Made by a program: the position numbers and the translations under genes. From Chersky-299 sp963749535 (GTDB taxonomy: Bacteria > Actinomycetota > Thermoleophilia > RBG-16-64-13), in assembly GCA_963749535.1 (NCBI GenBank), contig CAVVNF010000022.1, positions 1 through 41,384 on the forward strand: DNA of 41,384 nucleotides, written 5' to 3'. Below, in pieces: positions 7,213-15,187 of this stretch. The notes below the pieces were generated by a model, which saw nothing but the letters and a program-made list of their open reading frames with translations, was not told the DNA's origin and ran no database searches. Numbering within the stretch: position 1 is the first letter of the stretch; each line of letters starts with the position of its first letter.

Positions 7213-7719
7213 TTACTGCCCCAGCTTGGCCACCAGCTCTTTCGCCCAAGCCGTGATTTGCGCCCAGTCCCTGATGTCGCTGGCCGGTATCTTCTTCATG
7301 GCTGGGTTCAATTTCCACGGGAAGCCGAGCTTGGCTGGGTCGATTTTGCCGCCAAATACCTGGACCGCGACGGGAGTGAACCAGGGGAACTTGGCAAGCG
7401 CCTTGTCGAGTTGCGCCCGCACGTCACGCCATTCCTTCTCCTCATCGTGGAAGGGACCAAGAGCGAAGACCGCCACCGCCCGGCCCGCCAGTGCCTCACG
7501 GTGCCGCTTGAGGAATCCGAGCGCGTCTTTGTGCCAACGGAACATGAACAGCGGGGCCCCGATGACTACCCCGCCATAGGCGTCTAGTCTGTCCACCTTT
7601 CGCAAGGGCTGGACATCTACCCTGATCCCGGCCTCGCGCAGAGTCGAGGCCACCGCCTCGGCAACTTCTTGCGTGGAGCCGGCGCGGGTTGCATAGGCGA
7701 CAAGCACCGAAGCTGACAT
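7213..7719 (-). CDS. Flavodoxin-domain protein
   Basis: The 168-residue product has a flavodoxin-like fold. The FMN-phosphate loop is ATRAGSTQEVAEAVA at residues 10-24, the next loop (VVIGAPLFMFRWHKDALGF) lies where flavin-binding aromatics sit, and VFALGPFHDEEKEW follows. Length and motifs resemble the HemG/flavodoxin branch that includes menaquinone-dependent protoporphyrinogen oxidases, but the specific activity is not assignable. The ATG at 7719 is chosen because of AAAGGAGGAGG just before it. It follows the metallo-hydrolase gene by 30 nt on the same strand and shares its direct-repeat promoter. The pair could act as hydrolase/electron carrier, similar in composition to flavo-diiron systems, although the domains are separate here. 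Confidence 0.85.
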   Translation of the reverse strand: MSASVLVAYATRAGSTQEVAEAVASTLREAGIRVDVQPLRKVDRLDAYGGVVIGAPLFMFRWHKDALGFLKRHREALAGRAVAVFALGPFHDEEKEWRDVRAQLDKALAKFPWFTPVAVQVFGGKIDPAKLGFPWKLNPAMKKIPASDIRDWAQITAWAKELVAKLGQ

Positions 7720-7749
7720 TCCTCCTCCTTTCGTGGCCACGCGAACCCT

Positions 7750-8424
7750 TCACACTCTGATCTGTAAGATCCCCTCGCCGGGGAAGCCGCCGCCGTGCCC
7801 AGGATAGACCGTCTTGATCTCCAGCCCCCGGAGCTTCCTGATGCTCGCTGCGAAGTCCGCCGCGTTGTCGGCGGCGAAATGATGGCCGGGTTTGTTGTCC
7901 CTACTCGCAAGGAGGTCGCCGCAGAAGAGGTCGCCGCTGGCCGTGAGCACTCCTATGGAGCCGCGCGAATGACCCGGGAGGTGGAGGACCACGGCCTCGA
8001 GACCGTAATCGGAGAGATCGTCACCGTCCGCGAGGTACAGATCCGGCGTCAATCGGTCGGCTTTTCGGAGTCGGAAGAAAGGCAGGACCGTTCGGAGGAG
8101 AACCCTTCGCGCCAGCCGATTCCTGGCGTCTCTGCTTTGGCGCATGTCCCCGCTTTCGAGCACCGCGTACTCACGGGGATGGGCAGCGATCTTTGCGCCG
8201 TAGGCCCCACGAAGATACGCGGCATTGCCACTGTGGTCGGAGTCACCGTGGGTAAGGATCACCAGTCTTAGGTCTCCCGGAGAGCAGCCTGCCCCCGCGA
8301 GTTCCTCGCGTAGGACGCTGCGCTTGCGCGACGATCCCGTGTCGATCAGGACATACCCACGGTCGGCCCCTAGCAGATAGCAGTTTGCGACGCCAGCCTT
8401 GACGATCTTGATTCCTTGCGGCAC
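7750..8424 (-). CDS. Metallo-beta-lactamase fold hydrolase
   Basis: The 224-residue product has the complete metal-binding set of the MBL superfamily: THGDSDHSGN (the HxHxDH-type motif, here with Gly-Asp in place of the second His), a further His in VLHLPGHSRGSIG, an Asp in FCGDLLASR, and the final His in VYPGHGG. The missing second His (HGDSDH instead of HxHxDH) also occurs in other MBL members. Substrates range from thioesters and lactones to phosphodiesters, so none is assigned. The start is a GTG behind GGGGGAG. Transcription is predicted from the direct-repeat promoter at 8644-8708, leaving a leader of about 210 nt without another convincing gene. Confidence 0.85.
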   Translation of the reverse strand: MPQGIKIVKAGVANCYLLGADRGYVLIDTGSSRKRSVLREELAGAGCSPGDLRLVILTHGDSDHSGNAAYLRGAYGAKIAAHPREYAVLESGDMRQSRDARNRLARRVLLRTVLPFFRLRKADRLTPDLYLADGDDLSDYGLEAVVLHLPGHSRGSIGVLTASGDLFCGDLLASRDNKPGHHFAADNAADFAASIRKLRGLEIKTVYPGHGGGFPGEGILQIRV

Positions 8425-8643
8425 GTACTCCCCCTGATCTGTTCCGAAAGTCTGGCAGATCCGCCCTCGCCCCGGCTCTCAAGTCGTGTAGCAGTTCCCC
8501 GCGACGCCGATCGCACGACCTTTCTGCCACCAGACCGCCCGCGGCCGGGAGGCCTCACGCGATCTCCTCTTCGGGGATGAATCAAGTCCCGACAACGTTC
8601 CCGAACCGCCTGAGACCCTTCACGATCCACGCTGGACCGCATC

Positions 8644-8708
8644 ACTCTAGTTCGACCGGTGCGGCAGCGTGTGACCGCAAGCTTACATGTGGCTTACATT
8701 GAGGTAAA
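8644..8708 (-). promoter_or_regulatory. Four-unit direct-repeat promoter of the hydrolase/flavodoxin pair
   Basis: Read on the minus strand, units start at 8708, 8697, 8686 and 8675 (first TTTACCTCAAT, last GTCACACGCTG), and TAGAGT occupies 8649-8644. The last-unit to -10 distance is 26 nt, as at 1173 and 4428, and the spacer shares CCGGTCGAACTAGA with the site at 1173. Predicted transcription starts near 8637; the leader 8425-8637 is unusually long and could hold regulatory RNA structure, though no known riboswitch is recognised. Confidence 0.75.
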
Positions 8709-8724
8709 AGCGCGATTGAAGCCG

Positions 8725-9028
8725 CCTCCCCTTGGTTGACTCCGATTTGCGATTCCGTAATACGGGCGGAGAATGTTCGTCATTTCTTGCCGCGGCTGTT
8801 TCTCGTGACGAAACCTGTGCCGTGTAAGGATAGGGATGCGCACCCTCATCGAACCAGTCCGCGGGGCTTGCATATCTACAGCTTCATGAAGTCGCCTAGA
8901 TGGGGCCTGCCGCTCCTCGGCACCCTGCCCCAAGAGCGTGGCTATGTCGCGCTCGACTTGGGAGTTCTCGACCTCACCGGCCCGCGATCCCGTAGCCCCA
9001 TAGCCGGGATACGGGTTTCGGCCAGAGT
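8725..9028. other. Intergenic region, no confident gene
   Basis: Between the divergent promoters of the hydrolase and the universal stress protein no reading frame has both a ribosome-binding site and recognisable product. An open frame 8736-9032 on the plus strand exists, but its product resembles nothing known and lacks a convincing start. Confidence 0.4.
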
Positions 9029-9093
9029 TTAACGCGGATTTTCCAATCCGCTAACTTGCCGGTTACGCCGGCCGCCCCCAGCTGGGATAAGCT
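9029..9093 (+). promoter_or_regulatory. Direct-repeat promoter of the universal stress protein gene
   Basis: In-phase 11-bp units start at 9029, 9040, 9051 and 9062. The last two are the clearest (CTAACTTGCCG and GTTACGCCGGC). TAAGCT at 9088-9093 lies 26 nt from the last unit start. Predicted transcription starts near 9100, about 107 nt before the gene at 9207. Units 1 and 2 are weak. Confidence 0.55.
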
Positions 9094-9206
9094 CGACCCA
9101 TCAAATCAGCGACCGGAATCAACCGGACGGCACGGAGCCGTCCCCCGGACTCGCGGACCGCGAGGCTCGACACTACTCAATCGACTTCGCCGAATCTGGA
9201 GGTGTC

Positions 9207-9725
9207 ATGGAAACCGTAGTGGTGGGTGTGAACGGGTCCGCGTGTGACACCGCTGCCGTGGACTTCGCCGTTCATGAGGCCCGGCTCCGTGGAGCCCGGC
9301 TTCGGGTGATCGCAACTTGGAAGATGCCGCAGATCATCGAGCCCGAGTTCTGCTACCCGAGTGAGGCTTTCGAGGATCTTCACCAACACGCTCAGCGCAT
9401 CGTGCGCGCGGCGATTGCCGGCGCAAGAGAGCTTGAGCCGTCGGTTCCCTGCGAGGGTGAGATCCGAGAAGGTCAGTTTGGCGACATCCTAGTCAGGGAA
9501 GCGCGGGACGCCGCCTTGCTCGTCGTGGGAAATCCCAGGCGAGGATGGTTCGCCAGTTTCGTGCTCGGCTCCGTTAGCCGGCAAGCTGTGAATCAGGCGC
9601 TCTGCCCCGTGGTGGTTGTGCGACAAAACCGGAACACTTTCAACGACCGAAAAGGGGGAAGAGTTGAGGTCAAAGCCACCTCCCCTGGAAGAGATGATCT
9701 ACCTTTACGAGAAGCTATCGCTTGA
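9207..9725 (+). CDS. Universal stress protein (UspA family)
   Basis: The 172-residue product shows a single Usp domain over residues 1-140: an N-terminal VVVGVNGSACDTAAVDFA strand and helix, the central LRVIATW strand, VREARDAALLVVGNPRRG, and the ATP-binding-type end FVLGSVSRQAVNQALCPVVVV. The nucleotide motif G-2x-G-9x-G-S is partly altered (NPRRGWFASFVLGSVS). Such proteins are cytosolic and accumulate in starvation and other stress, matching its direct-repeat promoter. AATCTGGAGGTGTC precedes the ATG and provides the ribosome-binding site. About 30 residues extend past the usual domain end and overlap the next small gene in another frame. Confidence 0.9.
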   Translation: METVVVGVNGSACDTAAVDFAVHEARLRGARLRVIATWKMPQIIEPEFCYPSEAFEDLHQHAQRIVRAAIAGARELEPSVPCEGEIREGQFGDILVREARDAALLVVGNPRRGWFASFVLGSVSRQAVNQALCPVVVVRQNRNTFNDRKGGRVEVKATSPGRDDLPLREAIA

Positions 9726-9855
9726 GGAGCGCGACGGCCTGCTCGAGTGCCTGTTGATAGCCGCGCCCCTCGGAGGAGGGGCCATGCTCAAGGTCCTCGA
9801 GCAACTCATGCTGTGCCGTTCAGTGGAGGAACTGCTGGAGGAGCACGCCAGCTGA
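9664..9855 (+). CDS. Small helical protein of unknown function
   Basis: From a TTG start behind GGGGGAAG, 63 residues are encoded. They are mostly helical (LEEMIYLYEKLSLEERDGLL, later LKVLEQLMLC and VEELLEEHAS) with a Gly-rich turn (APLGGGAM) in the middle, suggesting a two-helix soluble unit. It overlaps the 3' end of the stress-protein gene by 62 nt in another frame, so the two are probably co-translated. No family is recognised. The non-ATG start and the long overlap are the main doubts. Confidence 0.5.
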   Translation: MRSKPPPLEEMIYLYEKLSLEERDGLLECLLIAAPLGGGAMLKVLEQLMLCRSVEELLEEHAS

Positions 9856-10056
9856 TGCTCGGGCACGGCGTTTCCCCGGCTGCGCCCGCTTTCAACGTTC
9901 CCGTAACGCACTGCTAACGCTCACTCGCGATCCTGAGGTGGCAAGGACCTGCGGCCGCGCCATCCACATGCTAGACGGCAAGGTGACGTCGCCCGGCGCC
10001 TAGACGATCCGCTATTCGGGGCAGGACGATCGGCCAACCGCCGCGCGACGATCTCT
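9856..10056. other. Intergenic region with an imperfect direct repeat
   Basis: No gene is seen. Two 11-bp-phased units, GTAACGCACTG (9903-9913) and CTAACGCTCAC (9914-9924), resemble the operator units of this region, but no TANNNT is found 26-27 nt downstream on either strand and no gene start follows. It may be an auxiliary or decayed operator. Confidence 0.35.
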
Positions 10057-10653
10057 CTAGCGCGGGCGGTGCTCCTGCGCTGGCGCTCGCTCGAAAAGCG
10101 TCGCTCGGCTGAATGCGACATGGACCTTCGAAACCGGCTTCAACTGCGCAGCCACGGCAATATCGACGGTTCGACGATATTCTCTAACAGAGACATGGCC
10201 CCACGGCTCGACCAACAGATAGCGGCCGCCTTCTTTCAAGAGATCGTGCACTTCTTCGAGGAACCTCTTCTTGTCCGGCACCTCGTGCAGCATGTAGAAA
10301 GACAATACGAAGTCTGCGTCTGCCTCGAGACTGATGGTGTCGGCCGGGCATTGGTGCAGTTGAATCCTCCAGAGGAGGCCCGCGTCCTCAGCCCGACCCC
10401 GCACCTTCTCAAGCATTGCTTCCTGCAGGTCCACCGCTATGACTCGGCCGGCTTCTCCGACCGCTTCCGCCAAGGGCAGTGAGAAGAAGCCGGGCCCACA
10501 ACCCACATCCACCACGGTATCACCGGGCTTCACCATCCCCCGAAGAATCCGCCGGGGATTGTGAACGAGCTTGCGTAGCGAGCTCGACAGCCAGCCAGCG
10601 TGCTCAGCCGGGCAGACCCGAGATGCCTGAGACTCAGAGCTCTCTTCCGTCAT
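10057..10653 (-). CDS. Class I SAM-dependent methyltransferase
   Basis: The 198-residue product has the Rossmann-type SAM site: motif I VVDVGCGPGFFSLPLAEAV near residue 48, the acidic end of strand 2 in VIAVDLQ, and motif post-I/II region ADFVLSFYMLHEVPDKKRFL. This resembles UbiE/Methyltransf_11 enzymes. The N-terminus has HAGWLSSSLRKLVHNPRRIL, seen in small Methyltransf_11 proteins of anaerobes. A GGGCAGGAA ribosome-binding site precedes the ATG. It is the last gene of the PHP/glycosyltransferase/radical SAM operon, 80 nt after the radical SAM gene, so it probably acts on the same lipid or glycan product. The methyl acceptor is unknown. Confidence 0.9.
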   Translation of the reverse strand: MTEESSESQASRVCPAEHAGWLSSSLRKLVHNPRRILRGMVKPGDTVVDVGCGPGFFSLPLAEAVGEAGRVIAVDLQEAMLEKVRGRAEDAGLLWRIQLHQCPADTISLEADADFVLSFYMLHEVPDKKRFLEEVHDLLKEGGRYLLVEPWGHVSVREYRRTVDIAVAAQLKPVSKVHVAFSRATLFERAPAQEHRPR

Positions 10654-10734
10654 TTCCTGCCCTCCACTTCCCCGGAGCGGGGTCTAGCTCATCCGGTTTT
10701 GACTTCCAGCTCACTCGGTTCCTCGACGATCAGC

Positions 10735-11991
10735 TCAGGTGCCGAATGCGGCCAGATCGTCTGGCTCAGGAGCCCTGCTCGAATCGAAGTAGCCACAGGC
10801 ATGATAGTAACGCCAATCGGTCCACCAGGCAGCTGCCATGGCGGGCTCTCGCCGGCACCACCCTGCAAACTTCGCCGGATGACGGATGAGAGTTGTCACC
10901 GGAGCCATCATCTCGGACGGATCGCGGAAGCACTCCCAGTCACAACGAGAGCACGCGGGGGGCTTGCGAACCTTCCGCAGATCCAGAGATGTAGCCTTGC
11001 CAAGCGGCTCTTGGCCGCGGTGGCCGCAGGGGTACACGAGCCCGTCGTGCGCCGAGACGTAGAAGAAGTCTGCCCCTCCGCGACACGGAGTGACCGCGCC
11101 CGGATTTCGGGTGTGCTGCCTCGAGAGGGCCTTGAGCGAGGCCACGGGGCTGAAGATCCTGATCCGAGCGCGGAATTCCGGGATGACCGCGGCCATGGCA
11201 GCGAACAACCGGGCCTTCTCCTCCGGACTGAAGCTGACGATCTCGTTCGCCGAGGTGGCTCGATACTGCGCCTGCAGACCCAGGTCATCCGAATTCATGG
11301 GATAGCAGGCATTGACGGTGGTGAAGCCGAGATTGATCGCCGCCTCGTAGAAATCTCGGATCGCGCGAGTAGCTTCCCTCGTGAAGGTGTCCGGATCGTC
11401 GAGCCTTGAGATCCACCGCTTCCCCATCATGCGGTTGATGCTCAGGTTGGCCGCTGGATAGATGTCATGCGAATGCAGGATGGGTAGTGCCCGGCGGATC
11501 CCTTCCACCACTCCGGGAAGGCCCCTGGCCTCCTCGTGCGCGGAGGCATCGGCCGAGTCGAGGCTGATCCAGAAAGTGTAGGGGTCAGCGTCGATGAGCT
11601 TTTCGGCCAGCCGGCGGATGCGAAGATCGAAGCTTGGCTTGTCCGCACCTTGAAAGAGGAAGCCATTGGTGCCTGTGCGGGTGTATTTGATGCCGCGGGC
11701 TCTTGCGAATCTGAGCAATCCGAGCACCTCATCCACGTAGATGAACGGCTCTCCGCCGGTGATCGAGAGACTCATCACGCCGTTAGCCGCAGCCCTTTCG
11801 ATGATTCTCCGTGCGACCGTCGGCTCGAGTTTGGACCGGAGGTAGCGCTCACTCGTCCTCATCCCACACTGCGGGCAACAAGCATTGCAGGCATCCGTGT
11901 ACTGGATGACGAGCTGCCCGGGCGCGCGCCCCTTGAGCAGGGACAGCCCCCCCTTTACCGTGGTTCTCAGACTAGGCGGCAGCAGACCCAA
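10735..11991 (-). CDS. Radical SAM protein with SPASM-type C-terminus
   Basis: The product of about 418 residues has CNACCPQC (CX3CX2C) near residue 32, ITGGEPFIYVDE (GGEP), and later barrel strands such as FWISLDSADA. The C-terminal Cys set includes CRGGADFFYVSAHDGLVYPC and PPACSRCDWECFRDPSE, a SPASM-like arrangement with room for one or two extra clusters. The reading frame runs back into the glycosyltransferase gene; a TTG at 11991, overlapping the upstream stop by 20 nt, is the most likely start but has a weak ribosome-binding site. Position between a glycosyltransferase and a methyltransferase suggests a lipid- or sugar-modifying step rather than peptide maturation. The substrate is not known. 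Confidence 0.85.
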   Translation of the reverse strand: MGLLPPSLRTTVKGGLSLLKGRAPGQLVIQYTDACNACCPQCGMRTSERYLRSKLEPTVARRIIERAAANGVMSLSITGGEPFIYVDEVLGLLRFARARGIKYTRTGTNGFLFQGADKPSFDLRIRRLAEKLIDADPYTFWISLDSADASAHEEARGLPGVVEGIRRALPILHSHDIYPAANLSINRMMGKRWISRLDDPDTFTREATRAIRDFYEAAINLGFTTVNACYPMNSDDLGLQAQYRATSANEIVSFSPEEKARLFAAMAAVIPEFRARIRIFSPVASLKALSRQHTRNPGAVTPCRGGADFFYVSAHDGLVYPCGHRGQEPLGKATSLDLRKVRKPPACSRCDWECFRDPSEMMAPVTTLIRHPAKFAGWCRREPAMAAAWWTDWRYYHACGYFDSSRAPEPDDLAAFGT

Positions 11992-13552
11992 ATGATTCCG
12001 CGACGGGCTCGGCGTCGATCCAGGACCAGTCCACCTCCGGGCGCCCCAAAAGCGTGGCGAATTGCACCGCCGCGTCCAGCCTTCCCCTAAGGGCAAAGGC
12101 TCGCGCCTCCTTTGCCATGCTGGCGCGGCTCTCCGGACACTCGACAAGCCGGGCAATGGCAGCCACGAGCGCTGCCTTGTCATTCCCCGGGACGACAAGC
12201 CCGGTCTTGCCCGGCAGAATGAGCTCGTGTGGGCCCCCCTGATCGCTCACGATGACAGGCAGACCCGAGGCCTGGGCTTCCAGGACTACGTTGCCAAATG
12301 TGTCGGTCGTGCTGGGGAATACCAAGAGGTCCGCCGAGGCGTAGAGACGCGCCAATTCGTCTTGGGGAAGAAAACCTGTGAAGACGGCGGGGTGACCAGA
12401 CAACCTGCGCTCCAACTCGCTTCGATACGGGCCGTCCCCAGCCACTATGAGCGTCACGGGAGTCCCTGCCCGCTCCACTTCGACGAAGGCCTCGGCCAGC
12501 AGCTCAAGATTCTTTTCCTTCGAGACGCGCCCCGCGTAGAGCAGCCTGACGCCTTCCCCTACCCCAAGCCGGCTTGTCAACTGCGGATCCGCGTGCTCCG
12601 GGCTAAAGCGCACCGTGTCCACCCAACGGGGCAAGGGCCGCGCTTTCTCGGGTGAGAGCCCCCGCCGTAGCAGCTGATCCCGGGTGCTTCGCGAGGGCAT
12701 CATCACCTCGTCGAGTTGGTTGTAGAACCAGATGACGTAGCTCCAGGCCGTGTCCTCGCAAAACTGGTCGGCAGTGAGCTTGCCCACGTATTGGGGGATG
12801 TCGGTGTGATACGTACCCGCAACGGGCAGATCCATCAGCTTCGCGATGAGTAGACCAAGCAGGCCCTGTAGCCCGGGGGTGCTCACGTGGACCTCGGTGA
12901 AGCCCCCGTCACCGATGTAATCGAGCACGTCCAGAATCGGCGGGAAATGAATCCTCAGATCTGGGTACTCGGGAATCTTGAAGTCCCCCAGCGACTGGAA
13001 GTTCATCACTCCGTCAGGTATGCCGGTAGGTTCGTCGCTGCAGGTCATAACCACGAGCTCAGTGCCACTGGACTGCGCCGTATGCAACAGGCGCCTGATG
13101 GTCAGAGCGACGCCGTTCACGTCGTCGAGCGTATCTGTGAACAGTGCGATCTTGCGAGAGACAGGCTCGCCGGGGAGCTCGAACCGTGCCCGCAGCTCAG
13201 CGAGAAACGGCTTGCTGCGGGTCTGGCTGCGATGGGCAATATAGTAGGGGGCGGTCACCAGGTGAACGAAGCCGATGGTACTCGCCGCGTTGACCAGGTC
13301 CATGATCCCCTGGCTCATCGCCCTGGTAGCCAGCTTCTGCGTGTAGATATAGAAGAGGCGATTCGCCAAGTGACTCGCGGCCACAAAGATGCGTCTATTA
13401 AGAGTCGAAGCGCTCAACCGTTCGCGGAACTTCTTGTCGTTGAGGAGCCTCCGTATCTCGTGGTCAAGAAGCTCTTCCAGGCTCTTGCTCTCATCATCGG
13501 ATCCGTAGACTTCGGGCATAGCGTTCTTGAGAGCCAGCTTGAGCTTGGCCAT
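11972..13552 (-). CDS. GT4-type glycosyltransferase with helical N-terminal extension
   Basis: The C-terminal 380 residues form a GT-B, family-4 glycosyltransferase: N-domain start KIALFTDTLDDVNGVALTIR, HVSTPGLQGLLGLL, AGTYHTDIPQY (the acceptor-loop His), C-domain RLLYAGRVSKEKNLELLAEA, and the donor-binding FPSTTDTFGNVVLEAQASGL with the E-x7-E pattern. This resembles SqdX/PimB/MgtA-like lipid glycosyltransferases. About 150 N-terminal residues are helical and unassigned. The ATG at 13552 lies inside the 3' end of the PHP gene (59-nt overlap). The frame upstream of it (VAGKLSK) and the PHP frame (DGSRK) would join into one protein by removing one base near 13570, so this may be the second half of a PHP-GT fusion. 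Confidence 0.9.
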   Translation of the reverse strand: MAKLKLALKNAMPEVYGSDDESKSLEELLDHEIRRLLNDKKFRERLSASTLNRRIFVAASHLANRLFYIYTQKLATRAMSQGIMDLVNAASTIGFVHLVTAPYYIAHRSQTRSKPFLAELRARFELPGEPVSRKIALFTDTLDDVNGVALTIRRLLHTAQSSGTELVVMTCSDEPTGIPDGVMNFQSLGDFKIPEYPDLRIHFPPILDVLDYIGDGGFTEVHVSTPGLQGLLGLLIAKLMDLPVAGTYHTDIPQYVGKLTADQFCEDTAWSYVIWFYNQLDEVMMPSRSTRDQLLRRGLSPEKARPLPRWVDTVRFSPEHADPQLTSRLGVGEGVRLLYAGRVSKEKNLELLAEAFVEVERAGTPVTLIVAGDGPYRSELERRLSGHPAVFTGFLPQDELARLYASADLLVFPSTTDTFGNVVLEAQASGLPVIVSDQGGPHELILPGKTGLVVPGNDKAALVAAIARLVECPESRASMAKEARAFALRGRLDAAVQFATLLGRPEVDWSWIDAEPVAESFGSAAA

Positions 13553-14432
13553 CTTCGACAGCTTTCCGGCTACCGTCGCCGAACAGGCCGTGGAGCATGG
13601 TTTCCAGGAAAGGATACGACTTGGTTTTCCGTCCCTTGAGGTGATTGCCAAAGAACTGGTACGCGATGCTATAGATGCTGTGAGCCAACGTTAACGGGCT
13701 GCCGTCTTCCCCGGCGTGCCGGGTGCGTCTCTGCCTCACCGAAGCGAGGAACTCATCGAGAGTCGGGCACGCCGTTGACTCGGTGAAGGCCTGGGCGACG
13801 TAGAGGCCACTGTGATCGTCCGACCCCCCCACGAGGCCTTTTCTCCACGGGTCCTCGCCCCTCAACTCTATACCGTGTTTGTCCGCGAGTCGCTCCATGA
13901 GCTCCGGGGTCAACGAACCCACGATCTCCTCGAACAGCTGATTGTAATGTTTGGCGCGGGCGCCATTCCTGACCTCGAAAACGTCGAAGAGCAGGAGAAA
14001 CTTCTCTACCTTCTCTAGGCTTAGCTTTCCGTTGATATCGAACAGCGGATGGGCCAAGAAATGGGCGAGATTTTGCCCCCTAAGGTAATCCGCCAGCTCG
14101 TAAACGTTCTTGCGGAGCACCAGCAGATCCGAAAACTTGTCCCGGTCGATCCCCAGAGCCACGACGTGTACCTTGCAACCATCTTCCGGAAAGTAGCTCG
14201 TAAGCTCGGTGCTCATGAAGGTCCCGGGTAGATGAGCTATCTCGAGGGCTCCCTCTATCGAATTGTGGTCGGTGATGGTGACATAGTCCATGCCCCTCTT
14301 CTTGGCGGACCGGTAGATGCCGGAGGGGCTTGTGTAACTCTCGGGGCAGTTGAATCGGCGGAGCGCCCACATCGAGGGCCTATTCGAGTATTGCGAATGG
14401 CAGTGGAGGTCCGCTCGATAGATTGTTGTCAT
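13494..14432 (-). CDS. PHP-domain phosphoesterase
   Basis: The 312-residue product begins with the PHP metal motif YRADLHCHSQYSN (H-x-H), followed by MDYVTITDHNS, HFLAHPLFD and GSDDHSGLYVA, which supply the remaining metal ligands of this phosphoesterase fold. It hydrolyses an unidentified phosphoester in the cytoplasm. It is the first gene of the operon, and the ATG lies 6 nt after the predicted -10, so the transcript may be leaderless. The C-terminal helical part runs out of frame over the last 20 or so residues (basic, low-quality tail), consistent with a frameshift that separates it from the glycosyltransferase. PHP-glycosyltransferase fusions are known in other bacteria, so one protein of about 840 residues is likely. 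Confidence 0.88.
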   Translation of the reverse strand: MTTIYRADLHCHSQYSNRPSMWALRRFNCPESYTSPSGIYRSAKKRGMDYVTITDHNSIEGALEIAHLPGTFMSTELTSYFPEDGCKVHVVALGIDRDKFSDLLVLRKNVYELADYLRGQNLAHFLAHPLFDINGKLSLEKVEKFLLLFDVFEVRNGARAKHYNQLFEEIVGSLTPELMERLADKHGIELRGEDPWRKGLVGGSDDHSGLYVAQAFTESTACPTLDEFLASVRQRRTRHAGEDGSPLTLAHSIYSIAYQFFGNHLKGRKTKSYPFLETMLHGLFGDGSRKAVEDGQAQAGSQERYARSLRIR

Positions 14433-14438
14433 GAGTCC

Positions 14439-14503
14439 TGGATACCATGCGAGTCTCGGCCCGAGGTAAAGGGTTCGTAAAGCGAAGCGAACAGTTAGGT
14501 GAA
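14439..14503 (-). promoter_or_regulatory. Four-unit direct-repeat promoter of the PHP/glycosyltransferase operon
   Basis: On the minus strand, units start at 14503 (TTCACCTAACT), 14492 (GTTCGCTTCGC), 14481 (TTTACGAACCC) and 14470 (TTTACCTCGGG). TATCCA at 14444-14439 is 26 nt from the last unit start. The PHP ATG at 14432 falls where transcription should begin, so initiation on a leaderless mRNA is predicted; a weak AGGA overlaps the -10. Confidence 0.65.
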
Positions 14504-15076
14504 ATGGCCGGTTTCCGGCTGTCGTTCCTGGACGATCCCGTCATAAACGGTGAGCATCCGATCGAAGACCTTTCCCCAGCCCAGCTCCTTGTCGGCCGAA
14601 GAACACAGTGGAAGCCCTGGGAGTCACCGGTGTGGGGCAATCTCATGGCGACGATGATGTTCGCGACAATCGGACGGGCCGCGCGGGGGCCGCTTCTCTC
14701 CGCGTACCTTTCGGACGAGGCATCTGGCTTGGCCTGGCGATGCACTCCGGTATGCGTGAGCGGCTTCGAGGAGGCGAAGCTGCACGCGTTTAGCCTCTAT
14801 CGGTCGCAAGTCGCGCGGCTTGGCGGAATGAAGGTCTGGGAGCACATGATTCCCCGCTACCACTCTTTCTGGGGAGGGGCAGAGCCGGTCTGGCAGGCTG
14901 AGGCCTTGACAGGCACGATGGGCCAGCGATCTTTGTCGAACCCGCAAGACGGTTCGAGGAGCCCGGGGGGCGGGGAGCGCGGCGGCCGAGTCCATGGCTC
15001 GCGCGCTATCGCAATTGGTGGGGAACCAAACCCGGGCCCCTCTACCGCGTGTGGGGTGCGCTTCCAGCTTAGGTGA
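14497..15076. pseudogene. Region with possible remnants of sugar-enzyme genes
   Basis: No intact gene is supported. On the minus strand 14497-14620 encodes, up to a TAA, a segment ending in KELGWGKVFDRMLTVYDGIV, which looks like the C-terminal helix of a GT4 glycosyltransferase. On the plus strand an open frame 14447-15076 contains GFEEAKLHAFSLYRSQVARL and later RYHSFWGGAEPVWQAE, reminiscent of the C-terminal part of PIG-L (LmbE) deacetylases, but the catalytic HPDDE motif is absent. Both readings cannot be coding over the same bases. The region may be a decayed or rearranged part of a glycan locus. Confidence 0.3.
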
Positions 15077-15109
15077 GCTTCAGCGTGGCTGTGTTAACGC
15101 TGGGTTAAG
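15066..15109 (-). promoter_or_regulatory. Possible direct-repeat promoter facing left
   Basis: Units on the minus strand start at 15109 (CTTAACCCAGC) and 15098 (GTTAACACAGC), with TAAGCT at 15071-15066, 27 nt from the last unit start. It would transcribe the remnant region 14.5-15.05 kb. Read on the plus strand (GTTAACGCTGG, GTTAAGGGGAG) no -10 is at the expected place. Confidence 0.35.
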
Positions 15110-15187
15110 GGGAGGGAAACACAGCAGAAAAACTCGCTCCAAGGCCCCCGCCGGCTAGACCACATGTCGCGTTCCCTCGAAGAGCCT

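Noticed and set aside
8425..8645. A minus-strand open frame in the leader of the metallo-hydrolase gene
   Set aside because: It has no ribosome-binding site, its ATG would lie before the predicted transcription start, and the product is low-complexity Arg/Gly/Ser.
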